Origin: Azotobacter vinelandii CA | Lineage (GTDB): Bacteria > Pseudomonadota > Gammaproteobacteria > Pseudomonadales > Pseudomonadaceae | DNA length: 64,000 nucleotides | NCBI RefSeq assembly: GCF_000380335.1 | Contig: NC_021149.1 | Location: 62,001 to 126,000, forward strand | Direction: 5' to 3' | Shown here: positions 25,993 to 35,162 of the stretch, in pieces | Layout: the number at the start of each line of letters is the position of its first letter | Position numbering within the stretch: position 1 is the first letter of the stretch | Program-made: the position numbers and the translations under genes | Notes under the pieces: generated by a model | Databases searched by the model: none | What the model was told of the DNA's origin: nothing | Seen by the model: only the letters and a program-made list of their open reading frames with translations

Positions 25993-26379
25993 ATGTCCGC
26001 GCCGCTCCTTCGCTACCTGTCCCCGTTGTTGCTGCCGCTGTTGCTCGCCGCTTGCCAGCACAGGGCGACGGAGTCCGCCGACACCGCTCCGCCGCCGTCT
26101 CCGCCGAGCCTCAGCCAGGAACTGGAACGGCAACTGGGCGAGGGCGATCTGGCCGCGGCCACCGCCAGCTTCAAGCGCCTGCAGGCCGAGCAGCCCGGCC
26201 CCACGCTGGAAACCTACCAGCGGCGCCTGGCCGAGGCCTGGCTCAGGCACGGCGAGCAGGCCATCGAGCGCGGTGACATGAGCGAGGCCGCCACCGCCCT
26301 GGGCAACGCCCGCGCGCTGATGCCCAGGGCTCCGGCGCTGAGCCTGCCGCGCCAGAGCGGCGCGACCGCCAAACCCTGA
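25993..26379 (+). CDS. Lipoprotein of unknown function with TPR-like helices
   Basis: 128 residues from ATG 25993 (MSAPLLRYLSPLLLPLLLAAC). The lipobox LAAC (Cys 21) ends a strong signal peptide. A Pro/Ser-rich link leads to two helical repeats (LSQELERQLGEGDLAAATASF; AWLRHGEQAIERGDMSEAATAL), which look TPR-like. A small lipoprotein gene follows znuB in Pseudomonas as well. No specific function is known. Confidence 0.8.
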   Translation: MSAPLLRYLSPLLLPLLLAACQHRATESADTAPPPSPPSLSQELERQLGEGDLAAATASFKRLQAEQPGPTLETYQRRLAEAWLRHGEQAIERGDMSEAATALGNARALMPRAPALSLPRQSGATAKP

Positions 26380-26484
26380 GGTCGGCCCTCGCGGGGCGGC
26401 GGATCGAGCCGCGGGCCGGCCATGCGGATGCTTGGCGGTATCCTTGACGGATCACCGCGCGGCTGACCCAGCCCGTGCCCGCCA

Positions 26485-26517
26485 GGCCGGAAAACCCGCG
26501 CAGCGGTTTTCCACCAG
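26485..26517. repeat. REP-like palindrome, copy 2
   Basis: GGCCGGAAAACC and GGTTTTCCACC flank a CGCGCAGC centre. The arms and centre closely follow the elements at 7237 and 37907. It lies between the convergent lipoprotein and alcohol dehydrogenase genes, where it could help end transcription. Confidence 0.6.
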
Positions 26518-26531
26518 CCTCTTCTCCCCAC

Positions 26532-27515
26532 TCAGGGCACCAGCACCGCCGCGCCTTGGAAACGCCCGTGACGCAGGTCGTCCAGTGCCCGGTTGGCATC
26601 CTCCAGGGCATAGCGGTGGGTTTCCGTGCGGATGCCGGCCTGTTCGGCGACGGCGAAGAAGTCGAGGCCGTCCTGGCGGGTCAGGTTGGCTACCGACACC
26701 ACCTCGCGTTCCTCCCAGAGGATGTCGTAGGGAAAGCTCGGGATGTCGCTCATGTGGATGCCGGCGCAGACCACCCGACCGCCCTTGCGCAGCGCGCGCA
26801 GGGCGGTGGGCACCAGTTCGCCGGCCGGCGCGTAGAGGATCGCCGCGTCCAGCGGCTCCGGCGGCAACTGGTCGGAGCCGCCGGCCCAGGCCGCGCCGAG
26901 CGAGCGGGCGAAGTCCTGGGCGGCGAGGTCGCCGGGCCGGCTGAAGGCGTACACCTCGCGACCCTGCCAGCGCGCCACCTGCATGACGATGTGCGCCGCC
27001 GCGCCGAAGCCGTAGAGGCCGAGGCGCCTGGCCGGGCCCGCCTTGACCAGCGAGCGCCAGCCGATCAGCCCGGCGCAGAGCAATGGCGCCAGGGCCACGT
27101 CGTCGCCGTCCTCGCCCAGGGCGAAGGTGAAACGGGCGTCGGCCACCACCTGTTCGGCGTAGCCGCCGGGGCGGGTGTAGCCGGTGAACTGCGGCGCGTC
27201 GCAGAGGTTCTCCGCCTCGTGCCGGCAGTACCAGCAGTGCCCGCAGGTGTGTCCCAGCCAGGGGATGCCGACTCGCTGGCCGAGTGCGAAGCCCTCGACG
27301 CCCGGGCCGACGGCGTCCACCCGGCCGACGATCTCGTGGCCGGGGATGACCGGCGGGTTCACCGCCGGCAGCTCGCCGTCGACCACATGCAGGTCGGTGC
27401 GGCAAACCCCGCAGGCGCCGACCCGCACGCGCACTTCGCCCGGTCCCGGCTGCGGGGTGGGCAACTCGCGCAGCACCAGGGGATGACCGACCCTTTCCAG
27501 CAGCATGGCGCGCAT
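26532..27515 (-). CDS. Zinc-dependent alcohol dehydrogenase (MDR superfamily)
   Basis: 327 residues. Catalytic zinc ligands: Cys in [19 protein letters not shown] in [15 protein letters not shown], and a second Cys in [12 protein letters not shown]. The structural zinc site is [18 protein letters not shown]. The nucleotide fold shows [17 protein letters not shown], where the usual GxGGxG is altered to GFGAAA as in AdhA-like clades. It oxidises or reduces small alcohols and aldehydes with NAD(P). It is divergent from the sugar-acid dehydrogenase operon across a 482-bp gap. Confidence 0.9.
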   Translation of the reverse strand: MRAMLLERVGHPLVLRELPTPQPGPGEVRVRVGACGVCRTDLHVVDGELPAVNPPVIPGHEIVGRVDAVGPGVEGFALGQRVGIPWLGHTCGHCWYCRHEAENLCDAPQFTGYTRPGGYAEQVVADARFTFALGEDGDDVALAPLLCAGLIGWRSLVKAGPARRLGLYGFGAAAHIVMQVARWQGREVYAFSRPGDLAAQDFARSLGAAWAGGSDQLPPEPLDAAILYAPAGELVPTALRALRKGGRVVCAGIHMSDIPSFPYDILWEEREVVSVANLTRQDGLDFFAVAEQAGIRTETHRYALEDANRALDDLRHGRFQGAAVLVP

Positions 27516-27627
27516 CCGCGATCTCCTTCTTGCTTCGGGTTCCCATCAGCATAGGGCCATGGACAGACCGTGCGGCAATTCTTGTCCGCAAGGCGCGATC
27601 CGCAGGGCGAACGCCCGGTAATCATTA

Positions 27628-27645
27628 AAAGATAGCGCTATCTTT
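27628..27645. promoter_or_regulatory. Perfect 18-bp palindrome, LacI/GntR-type operator candidate
   Basis: AAAGATAGCGCTATCTTT is a perfect inverted repeat with the GCGC centre common for LacI-family regulators of sugar and gluconate genes. It is 113 bp from the alcohol dehydrogenase start and about 350 bp from the dehydrogenase operon start. Confidence 0.6.
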
Positions 27646-27666
27646 GCTGCGTTTTTTATTGTTCAA

Positions 27667-27680
27667 TGAAATCGGTTTCA
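27667..27680. promoter_or_regulatory. PtxS-type operator candidate
   Basis: TGAAATCGGTTTCA differs by one base from the reported PtxS site TGAAACCGGTTTCA. PtxS is a LacI-family regulator that responds to 2-ketogluconate and represses gluconate dehydrogenase and kgu genes in Pseudomonas. The position upstream of this operon fits. Confidence 0.62.
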
Positions 27681-27997
27681 ATCCTGGAAGAAGCCTCCGC
27701 CGATAAGAAGAGGTCCAGGTCCACGCACGATCCCGCCTGTTCGTTTACGGCCGGAGCCTTCCTGGCGACACGGCCGATGCCATGACGCGTTCCCGTACGC
27801 CATTCGGGAAAGTCCGCCTTCGCTCACGCCTGCCGGCGTCTCGCGAAAGGTCGGGATCCGCATCGAAACAGCCCAACGCGGCCAACGGACCCTTTCCCGG
27901 GTGAAACCTTTCGTCATGCAGGGACGCGCGACACGTTCGTTCAACTCGACCAGTCCAGAGCGAGACTGGGATTTACTGCGATCACTGAGGTGCCTCC

Positions 27998-28708
27998 ATG
28001 CCCGACGACAAGGCTTTCAATGGCCGACGCGACTTCCTGCGTAAAACATTGGCCGTGATTCCGGCAATCACCGTGGCCGGCTACGGCGTAGCGACGACGG
28101 CCTTCGGCCAAGCCGCCCCCGCCGCGCAGAACCCCTATCAGCCCCGCTTCTTCTCCGCCGCCGAGTGGGCCTTCGTCAACGCCGCCGTGGCCAGGCTGAT
28201 CCCCAGCGACGCCAACGGCCCCGGCGCGGTCGAGGCCGGCGTACCGGAATTCATCGACCGCCAACTGGAAACCGCCTACGGCCACGGCAACCTCTGGTAC
28301 ATGCAGGCGCCCTTCGCCGCCGACGCCGCGCCGCAGTTCGGCCACCAGTCGAAGCTGGTGCCGCGCGACATCTACCGCATCGGCATCGCCGCGCTGGATC
28401 GCTGGTGCAAGGGCCAGCACGGCAAGACCTTCGCCGAGCTGGAGCCGGCCGCCCAGGACGATCTGCTGCACCAACTGGAAGGCGGCCGGATCGACCTGCA
28501 GGACCTGCCGTCCGTCCTGCTGTTCAGCCAGCTCTGGCAGAACACCCGCGAGGGCTTCTTCGCCGATCCGATCCACGGCGGCAACCGTGGCCTGGCCGGC
28601 TGGAAACTGGTGGGCTTTCCCGGCGCGCGCGCCGACTTCATGGACTGGGTCGACCGCAACGAGAAGTATCCCTTCCCGCCGGTCTCGATTTCCGGAGAGA
28701 GGGGCTGA
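27998..28708 (+). CDS. Gluconate 2-dehydrogenase-type small subunit (subunit 3), Tat-exported
   Basis: 236 residues. The N-terminus has a twin-arginine signal (NGRRDFLRKTLAVIPAITVA), followed by the family pattern FFSAAEWAFVNAAVARLIPSD and EAGVPEFIDRQL. The small subunit accompanies the FAD subunit through the Tat pathway to the periplasm. It is first of a three-gene operon (subunit 3, GMC flavoprotein, tri-haem cytochrome c). The exact sugar acid is inferred from the operator and family. Confidence 0.92.
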   Translation: MPDDKAFNGRRDFLRKTLAVIPAITVAGYGVATTAFGQAAPAAQNPYQPRFFSAAEWAFVNAAVARLIPSDANGPGAVEAGVPEFIDRQLETAYGHGNLWYMQAPFAADAAPQFGHQSKLVPRDIYRIGIAALDRWCKGQHGKTFAELEPAAQDDLLHQLEGGRIDLQDLPSVLLFSQLWQNTREGFFADPIHGGNRGLAGWKLVGFPGARADFMDWVDRNEKYPFPPVSISGERG

Positions 28709-28710
28709 AC

Positions 28711-30486
28711 ATGGCGACGACACTCAAACCCGTGAACGCCGTGGTGGTCGGCTTCGGCTGGGCTGGCGCGATCCTCGCCAAGGAGCTGACCGAGGCGGGC
28801 CTGCAGGTGGTCGCCCTGGAGCGCGGCCCCTACCAGGACACCTATCCCGACGGCGCCTATCCCAACACCCTCGACGAACTGACCTACAACAGTCGTGGCA
28901 AGCTGTTCCAGGACCTGTCGAGGAGCACCGTGACCGTCCGCCACGGCATCGACGACACCGCGCTGCCCTACCGCCAGCTCTCCGCCTTCCTGCCCGGCAA
29001 CGGCGTCGGCGGCGCCGGCCTGCACTGGTCCGGCGTGCATTTCCGGATCATGCCCGAGGAACTGCGCCTGCGCAGTCACTACGAGGAGCGCTACGGCAAG
29101 GGCTTCATCCCCGAGGGCATGACCATCCAGGACTACGGCGTCAGCTACGAGGAACTCGAGCCGCACTTCGACTTCGCCGAGAAGGTCTTCGGCACCTCGG
29201 GTACCGCCTACAAGGTCAAGGGCCAAGTGGTCGGCGACGGCAACCCCTTCGCGCCGGACCGCTCCGATGGCTTCCCGCTGCCCGCGCTGAAGGACGTCCA
29301 CTCCGCCCACCTGTTCCGCAAGGCGGCCGAGGAAGTCGGCATGCACCCCTACGCGATGCCCGCGGCCAACGCCTCCGGCCCCTGGACCAACCCCTACGGC
29401 GTGCAGATGGGACCGTGCAACTTCTGCGGCTTCTGCAGCGGCTATGCCTGCTACATGTACTCCAAGGCCTCGCCGAACCTGAACATTCTGCCGGCGCTGA
29501 AGCAGAGCGAACTGTTCGAGCTGCGCGTCAACAGCAATGTGCTCCGGGTCAACCTGGACAGCGACGGCAAGCGCGCCACCGGCGTCACCTACGTCGACGC
29601 CCAGGGCCGCGAGATCGTCCAGCCGGCCGACCTGGTGATCGTCAGCGCCTTCCAGTTCCACAACGTGCACCTGATGCTGCTGTCCGGGATCGGCAAGCCG
29701 TACGACCCGCGCACCGGCGAAGGCGTGGTGGGCAAGAACTTCGCCTACCAGAACATGGCCACCATCAAGGCCTTCTTCGACCGCGACGTGCACACCAACC
29801 CCTTCATCGGCACCGGCGGCGGCGGCGTGGCGGTGGACGACTTCAACTCCGACAACTTCGACCATGGCCCGCTCGGTTTCGTCGGCGGTTCGCCGTTCTG
29901 GGTCAATCAGGCCGGCAGCAAGCCGATCCGCGGCCTGAGCCTGCCGCCCGGCTCGCCGACCTGGGGCAGCGGCTGGAAGCAGGCGGCCAGGGACGCCTAC
30001 ACCCATACCCTGTCGATGGACGCCCACGGCAGCAACATGAGCTACCGGGACAACTATCTGGACCTCGATCCCACCTACAAGGACGCCTACGGCCAGCCGC
30101 TGTTGCGCATGACCTTCGACTGGAAGGAAAACGAGTACAAGATGACGCGCTACGTCACCGAGCAGATGCGCAAGATCGCCGGGGCGATGAACCCCAAGGC
30201 CATCGCCGTCCACGTCAAGAACTTCGGCGACCGCTTCGACACCCGCGCCTACCAGACCACCCACCTGCTCGGCGGCGCGATCATGGGTTCCGATCCGAAG
30301 ACCAGCGCCGTCAACCGCTATCTGCAGAGCTGGGACGTGCACAACGTCTTCGTCATCGGCGCCTCGGCGTTCCCTCAGGGTACCGGCTACAACCCCACCG
30401 GCCTGGTGGCGGCGCTGGCCTACTGGTCGGCCAAGGCGATCCGCGAGCAGTACCTGAAGAACCCCGGCCCGCTGGTCCAGGCCTGA
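28711..30486 (+). CDS. GMC-family FAD subunit of membrane sugar-acid dehydrogenase
   Basis: 591 residues from ATG 28711. The FAD fold begins NAVVVGFGWAGAILAKELTE; GNGVGGAGLHWSGVHFR is the second GMC signature region; a Cys-rich stretch GPCNFCGFCSGYACYMYSK probably binds an Fe–S cluster. The C-terminal TTHLLGGAIMG and VIGASAFPQGTGYNPTGLVAALA hold the catalytic His/Asn region. It oxidises gluconate or a related sugar acid in the periplasm and passes electrons to the cytochrome subunit. The gap from the first gene is 2 bp. Confidence 0.93.
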   Translation: MATTLKPVNAVVVGFGWAGAILAKELTEAGLQVVALERGPYQDTYPDGAYPNTLDELTYNSRGKLFQDLSRSTVTVRHGIDDTALPYRQLSAFLPGNGVGGAGLHWSGVHFRIMPEELRLRSHYEERYGKGFIPEGMTIQDYGVSYEELEPHFDFAEKVFGTSGTAYKVKGQVVGDGNPFAPDRSDGFPLPALKDVHSAHLFRKAAEEVGMHPYAMPAANASGPWTNPYGVQMGPCNFCGFCSGYACYMYSKASPNLNILPALKQSELFELRVNSNVLRVNLDSDGKRATGVTYVDAQGREIVQPADLVIVSAFQFHNVHLMLLSGIGKPYDPRTGEGVVGKNFAYQNMATIKAFFDRDVHTNPFIGTGGGGVAVDDFNSDNFDHGPLGFVGGSPFWVNQAGSKPIRGLSLPPGSPTWGSGWKQAARDAYTHTLSMDAHGSNMSYRDNYLDLDPTYKDAYGQPLLRMTFDWKENEYKMTRYVTEQMRKIAGAMNPKAIAVHVKNFGDRFDTRAYQTTHLLGGAIMGSDPKTSAVNRYLQSWDVHNVFVIGASAFPQGTGYNPTGLVAALAYWSAKAIREQYLKNPGPLVQA

Positions 30487-30497
30487 GGAGCGCGACG

Positions 30498-31817
30498 ATG
30501 AAACTGATCCCATACCTGTTCGGCCTGTCGACCCTGTTCGCGTTCGGCGCCTCGGCCGCCGAGGCGGTCGACCCGGAACTGCTGAAGAAAGGCGAATACC
30601 TGGCCCGCGCCGGCGACTGCGTGGCCTGCCATACCGCCAAGGGCGGCCAGCCGTTCGCCGGCGGCCTGCCGATGGAAACGCCGATCGGCACCCTGTTCTC
30701 CACCAACATCACCCCGGACCGGGAAACCGGCATCGGCGACTACAGCTTCGAGGACTTCGACAAGGCGGTACGCCACGGTATCGCCAAGCAAGGCTACAGC
30801 CTCTACCCGGCCATGCCCTATCCGTCCTACGCGCGGGTCACCGAGCAGGACATGCGCGCGCTCTACGCCTACTTCATGCAGGGCGTCGCGCCGGTCAGGC
30901 AGGCCAACAAAGACAGCGCTATCCCATGGCCGCTGTCGATGCGCCTGCCGCTGACCTTCTGGCGCTGGGTGTTCGCTCCCGAGGTAAAGGACTTCGAGCC
31001 GGCCAAAGACCAGGACCCGGTGCTGGCCCGTGGCGCCTACCTGGTCGACGGGCTCGGTCACTGCGGCGCCTGCCACACCCCGCGCGGCATCGGCATGCAG
31101 GAAAAGGCCCTGAGCGCCGGCGAGGGGCCGGACTTCCTGGCCGGTAGCGCGCCCCTGGAGGGCTGGATCGCCAAGAGCCTGCGCGGCGACCCGCTGACCG
31201 GTATCGGCAGTTGGAGCGAGGCAGAGCTGGTGCGCTTCCTGCGCACCGGACGCACCGATCGCACGGCGGTGTTCGGCGGCATGTCCGAGGTGGTGGTGCA
31301 CAGCATGCAGTACATGAGCGACGCCGACCTCACCGCCATCGCCCGCTACCTGAAGTCGCTGCCGGCGAGCGATCCCGGCGAACCGGCGTACGCCTACGAC
31401 GACAAGGTGAGCAAGGCGCTGTACCACGGCGACGACAGCAAGACCGGCGCGGCGCTCTACATCGACAACTGCGCCGCCTGCCACCGTACCGACGGCCAGG
31501 GCTACGCGCGGGTGTTCCCGGCGCTGGCCGGCAACCCGGTGGTCAACGGCGACGACGCCACCTCGCTGATCCACATCGTGCTCAAGGGCGACACCCTGCC
31601 GGCGACCCATCAGGCGCCCTCGGCTTTCACCATGCCGCCGTTCAGCTGGCGCCTGACCGACCAGCAGGTCGCCGACGTGGTGAACTTCATCCGCACCAGT
31701 TGGGGCAACCGGGCGCCGGCGGTGAGCGCCGAACAGGTCGAGCACCTGCGCGCGGAGCTGGATGTGCCGCCCCTGGGGCAGATCCCCGATCCTCACGCGC
31801 TAGCGCCGCAGCACTGA
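30498..31817 (+). CDS. Tri-haem cytochrome c subunit of the sugar-acid dehydrogenase
   Basis: 439 residues from ATG 30498, with a Sec signal peptide (about 1–20, FAFGASAAEA). Three haem c motifs are present: CVACHTAKGG, CGACHTPRGIG and CAACHRTDGQG. The protein carries electrons from the flavoprotein to ubiquinone and is usually anchored by a C-terminal helix; here the C-terminus (PLGQIPDPHALAPQH) is not strongly hydrophobic. It is last of the operon, and a 26-bp palindrome follows. Confidence 0.93.
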   Translation: MKLIPYLFGLSTLFAFGASAAEAVDPELLKKGEYLARAGDCVACHTAKGGQPFAGGLPMETPIGTLFSTNITPDRETGIGDYSFEDFDKAVRHGIAKQGYSLYPAMPYPSYARVTEQDMRALYAYFMQGVAPVRQANKDSAIPWPLSMRLPLTFWRWVFAPEVKDFEPAKDQDPVLARGAYLVDGLGHCGACHTPRGIGMQEKALSAGEGPDFLAGSAPLEGWIAKSLRGDPLTGIGSWSEAELVRFLRTGRTDRTAVFGGMSEVVVHSMQYMSDADLTAIARYLKSLPASDPGEPAYAYDDKVSKALYHGDDSKTGAALYIDNCAACHRTDGQGYARVFPALAGNPVVNGDDATSLIHIVLKGDTLPATHQAPSAFTMPPFSWRLTDQQVADVVNFIRTSWGNRAPAVSAEQVEHLRAELDVPPLGQIPDPHALAPQH

Positions 31818-31824
31818 AGCGGCT

Positions 31825-31850
31825 TCCGGGCGTCCGGCCGGACGCCCGGA
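31825..31850. terminator. Palindrome after the dehydrogenase operon
   Basis: A perfect 26-bp inverted repeat whose left arm is TCCGGGCGTCCGG, starting 7 bp past the cytochrome stop. It forms a very stable hairpin but has no T-tract, so it may stabilise the 3' end or work with rho. Confidence 0.5.
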
Positions 31851-31966
31851 GCGCTTCGCTTCCAGACGGGTTCGGCAGCGACCGCCGGACCTTTTTCCCG
31901 CCGCACGACTATCCGCCGCCGCGGAGGGGAAGGCTTGAACTTTTTTCGTCTCGTGGAACATCGCAA

Positions 31967-33238
31967 TTGAATAACCGGAATGACTCGTCGCTCTCCGGGT
32001 CACGCGCTTGCGCGCTGACCCTGGCTTTCGCCGGGCTGTTTCCCGGCACGCCGGTCCTGGCCGGCTTCCTGGAGGACAGCCAGGGCACCCTGACCCTGCG
32101 CAACTTCTACATCCATCGCAATTTCGTCGAAGATGGCGCTACCCGAAGCAAGGCCGAAGAGTGGACCCAAAGCTTCATCCTCGATCTCAGGTCCGGTTAC
32201 ACCGAAGGCCCGATCGGCTTCGGCATCGACATCCTCGGCCTCCGGTCGGTCAAGCTCGACGGCGGCAAGGGCACCGGCGGCACCCAGCTTTTGCCCGTCG
32301 GCAAGGACGGCAAGCCGGCCGACGACTTCGGCCGCCTGGCGGTGGCCGGCAAGCTGCGCTTCTCGAAGACCGAGGCGAAGCTCGGCGAGTGGTCGCCGGC
32401 GCTGCCGATCCTGCGCTCCGACGACGGCCGCTCGCTGCCGCAGACCTTCCAGGGCGGCATGTTCACCGCCAAGGAGGTCCGCAACCTGACCCTCTACGGC
32501 GGGCGCTTTCGCGGCAACAGCCCGCGCGACGACAGCAGCCTCGAAGACATGAGCTGGGTCGGCAACGCCAGCGTCACCTCCGACCGCTTCAGCTTCGCCG
32601 GCGCCGAATACGCCTTCAACGACAACCGCACCCAAATCGGTGCCTGGTTCGGCCAACTGGAGGACATCTACAAGCAGCGCTACTTCCAGGTGCTGCACAG
32701 CCAGCCGCTGGGCAAGGACTGGACCCTGGGCGCCAACCTCGGCTACTTCGACGGCGAGGAGGACGGCAGCGCCCAGGCCGGCGACCTGGACAACAGCCTG
32801 CTGACCGGGATGTTCTCGCTCAAGCATGGCGCGCACGTCTTCTACCTGGGCCTGCAGCGGGTCGGCGGCGACGACCGCTGGCTGCGGGTCAACGGCACCA
32901 GCGGCGGCACGGCGGCCAACGACAGCTACAACGGCAGCTTCGACAACGCCCGCGAACGCTCCTGGCAGGTCCGCTACGACTGCAACTTCACCGCCCTGGG
33001 CATCCCCGGCCTGACCCTGATGACCCGCTACATCAAGGGCCACAACGTGCATGCGGGCGGTATCGACGACGGCGAGGAATGGAACCGCGAGACCGAGCTG
33101 GCCTACGCGGTGCAGAGCGGCCCGCTGAAGAACCTGACCCTGCGCTGGCGGAACTCGACGGTGCGTCGCGACTGGGGCGCCGACAACAAGTTCGACGACA
33201 ACCGGCTGATCGTCGGCTATCCGATGTCGTTGTTCTGA
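31967..33238 (+). CDS. OprD-family outer-membrane porin (probable sugar-acid uptake)
   Basis: 423 residues if started at TTG 31967 (preceded by GGAA at 9 nt), the only start giving a normal signal peptide (ALTLAFAGLFPGTPVLA, then GFLEDSQGTLTLRNFYIHRNF). OprD signatures: EWTQSFILDLRSGYTEGPIG, DDFGRLAVAGKLRFSKTEAKLG, and a C-terminal LIVGYPMSLF ending in Phe as required for barrel insertion. The upstream ORF extension is a shadow of the cytochrome gene. Proximity suggests uptake of the dehydrogenase substrate. Confidence 0.87.
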   Translation: MNNRNDSSLSGSRACALTLAFAGLFPGTPVLAGFLEDSQGTLTLRNFYIHRNFVEDGATRSKAEEWTQSFILDLRSGYTEGPIGFGIDILGLRSVKLDGGKGTGGTQLLPVGKDGKPADDFGRLAVAGKLRFSKTEAKLGEWSPALPILRSDDGRSLPQTFQGGMFTAKEVRNLTLYGGRFRGNSPRDDSSLEDMSWVGNASVTSDRFSFAGAEYAFNDNRTQIGAWFGQLEDIYKQRYFQVLHSQPLGKDWTLGANLGYFDGEEDGSAQAGDLDNSLLTGMFSLKHGAHVFYLGLQRVGGDDRWLRVNGTSGGTAANDSYNGSFDNARERSWQVRYDCNFTALGIPGLTLMTRYIKGHNVHAGGIDDGEEWNRETELAYAVQSGPLKNLTLRWRNSTVRRDWGADNKFDDNRLIVGYPMSLF

Positions 33239-33256
33239 ATCGCGGACGGCGGCCCC

Positions 33257-33892
33257 TCAGGGCTGGGTCTCGACCAGCAGCGGCAGGCGTTCGGCCAGCT
33301 TGGCGACGTTCAGCGGGGCGCGAACGAAACCGCGCTGGGTGCCGTCCGGGCCGAGCAGGGCGAGGTTGCCGCTGTGGTCCACGGTGTAGTTCTCCCGGCT
33401 GGGGTCGCCGGGGATGAAGGGGATGCCGAGGGTGTTGGCCAGGCGCTGGATGTCCGCCAGTTCGCCGGTCAGGCCGCGATAGTCCGGATCGAAGAAGGCC
33501 AGGTACTGCTTGAGCTGGGCCGGGGTGTCGCGCTGCGGATCGACGCTGACCATCACCACCTGCAGGCGCTCGCGGGTCGCCGGCGGCAACTGGCTTTCGA
33601 GCTGGCGCAACTGGGCGAGGGTGGTCGGACAGATGTCCGGGCAGAAGGTATAGCCGAAGAACACCAGGCTCCACTTGCCGGTGAGCGACTGCAGCGCGAC
33701 CGGCTGGCCGTCCTGGTCGGTCAGGCTGAGCGCGGGCAGGGGGCGGCCCTGCGGCAGCAGGACGATGCCCGCCTCCAGAAGCTGCGCCGAATCGGCCTGG
33801 CGCGGACCGTTCAGCACCTTGGAAAAGGTCAGGCCGAGCACGATGGCGATCAGCGCGACGAGGATGAGAACGGTCTTCTGGATGCGGGTCAT
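33257..33892 (-). CDS. SCO1/SenC copper chaperone for cytochrome oxidase
   Basis: 211 residues with an N-terminal anchor (KTVLILVALIAIVLGLTF). The thioredoxin-like fold has the copper site CPDIC in FFGYTFCPDICPTTLAQL and the distal His in YTVDHSGNLALLG. It loads copper into the CuA centre of subunit II. The gene closes the cytochrome oxidase cluster, but a MITE now lies between it and ctaB. Confidence 0.93.
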   Translation of the reverse strand: MTRIQKTVLILVALIAIVLGLTFSKVLNGPRQADSAQLLEAGIVLLPQGRPLPALSLTDQDGQPVALQSLTGKWSLVFFGYTFCPDICPTTLAQLRQLESQLPPATRERLQVVMVSVDPQRDTPAQLKQYLAFFDPDYRGLTGELADIQRLANTLGIPFIPGDPSRENYTVDHSGNLALLGPDGTQRGFVRAPLNVAKLAERLPLLVETQP

Positions 33893-33910
33893 GGGCGGTC
33901 CTGGGCATTA

Positions 33911-34177
33911 GGGGCTGTTGATACTACTCTACGCGTCCGCGACGGAGCCCGTTTTTGCGCGGGGTTAGGCGCGAGGAGAGAAGTTTGGTCATTCCAAACG
34001 AACGATGAGCAACGACGCTCCGCGCAAAAACGGGCCCGTCCCTGCGGGTTGCGCGGCAAATGGCGCCATGCGTCGTTGCGGGACTTGGCAAGGGAATGCC
34101 ATTCCCTGCGTCCCGCGCCTCGCCTGGCGCCATTTGCCGCAGCAACGCGGCTCGCGGAGAGTAGTGTCAACAGCCCC
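33911..34177. mobile_element. 267-bp MITE with TA target and 20-bp terminal repeats
   Basis: The left terminus GGGGCTGTTGATACTACTCT and the right terminus (complement GGGGCTGTTGACACTACTCT) differ at one base. TA flanks both sides (33909–33910; 34178–34179). Inside are two more large dyads: GCCCGTTTTTGCGCGG with CCGCGCAAAAACGGGC, and GCAAATGGCGCCA with TGGCGCCATTTGC. No ORF fits. This is a non-autonomous element, probably moved by an IS630/Tc1-like transposase. It separates ctaB and sco. Confidence 0.82.
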
Positions 34178-35076
34178 TATAGGGTCAGCGGCAGATAGTG
34201 ATCCACCAGCAGGGCGATGAACAGCAGGAACAGGTAACGAATGCTGTATTTGAAGGTGCCGATCGCCGCGTGGGGCTTGCTGTCCTTGTACAGGGCCCAG
34301 GCCCAGTGCAGGAAGCGTCCGCCGAGGAGCAGGGCGCAGAGCAGGTACAGCGGGCCGCTCATGTGGATGGCGTAGGGCAGCAGGGTCACCGCCAGCAGCG
34401 CCAGGGTGTAGAGCAGGATGTGCAGCTTGGTGTAGGCCTCGCCGTGGGTCACCGGCAGCATGGGGATCTCGGCCTTGGCGTATTCGGCCTTGCGGTGGAT
34501 GGCCAGCGCCCAGAAATGCGGCGGGGTCCAGGTGAAGACGATCAGCACCAGGAGCAGCGGCTCGGCGGACAACTGGCCGCTCACCGCGACCCAGCCGAGC
34601 AGCGGTGGGGCGGCGCCGGCCAGGCCGCCGATGACGATGTTCTGCGGCGTGGCGCGCTTGAGAAAGCCGGTGTAGAGCACCGCGTAGCCGAGCAGCGAGG
34701 CCAGGGTCAGCCAGGCCGCCAGCGGATTGGTGAAGGTCAGCAGCAGGGCCATGCCGGCCACTGCCAGCGCCAGCGCGAAACCCAGCGCGGCGAGCGGCGC
34801 GACGCGGCCCTCGGCCAGCGGCCGGCGGCGGGTGCGCGCCATCAGCGCGTCGATGCGCCGGTCGACCACATGGTTGACCGCCGCCGCCGCGCCGGCGCAG
34901 AGGCCGATGCCGAGGTTGCCGAACAGCAGTACCGTCCAGGGCACGCCGGCGCGCGAGGCGAGGAACATGCCGACCAGCGAGGTGATCAGCATCAGCACCA
35001 CCACCTTGGGTTTGGTCAGCTCCAGATAGTCGCGCCAGGTGGCCCGGTTGCCACGGGTGGCGAGTAGGGTGGCCAT
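34177..35076 (-). CDS. ctaB: Protohaem IX farnesyltransferase (haem O synthase)
   Basis: 299 residues from ATG 35076 ([20 protein letters not shown]). UbiA-type prenyltransferase with DxxxD motifs: [19 protein letters not shown] and [12 protein letters not shown] … [15 protein letters not shown]. Several membrane helices are evident. It makes haem O for cytochrome oxidase. The stop TAG (34179–34177) is completed by the first base of the flanking MITE; before insertion it would have been TAA, so the protein end is unchanged. Confidence 0.95.
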   Translation of the reverse strand: MATLLATRGNRATWRDYLELTKPKVVVLMLITSLVGMFLASRAGVPWTVLLFGNLGIGLCAGAAAAVNHVVDRRIDALMARTRRRPLAEGRVAPLAALGFALALAVAGMALLLTFTNPLAAWLTLASLLGYAVLYTGFLKRATPQNIVIGGLAGAAPPLLGWVAVSGQLSAEPLLLVLIVFTWTPPHFWALAIHRKAEYAKAEIPMLPVTHGEAYTKLHILLYTLALLAVTLLPYAIHMSGPLYLLCALLLGGRFLHWAWALYKDSKPHAAIGTFKYSIRYLFLLFIALLVDHYLPLTL

Positions 35077-35162
35077 GGTCGTTTCTCCTTGTCGTCGTTC
35101 TTGTCCTGCGATGGATCGTTCCCAGGCCGCGTGGGAACGCAACCCGGAACACTCGGCGCTCC

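Larger units (their letters stand above)
27516..27997. other. Divergent control region, 482 bp
   Basis: No gene seen. The first half is AT-rich and holds two regulator-type palindromes (27628–27645 and 27667–27680) followed by a GC-rich stretch of about 300 bp up to the dehydrogenase operon. The second half has only short shadow frames. A long untranslated leader for the dehydrogenase operon is likely. Confidence 0.5.
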
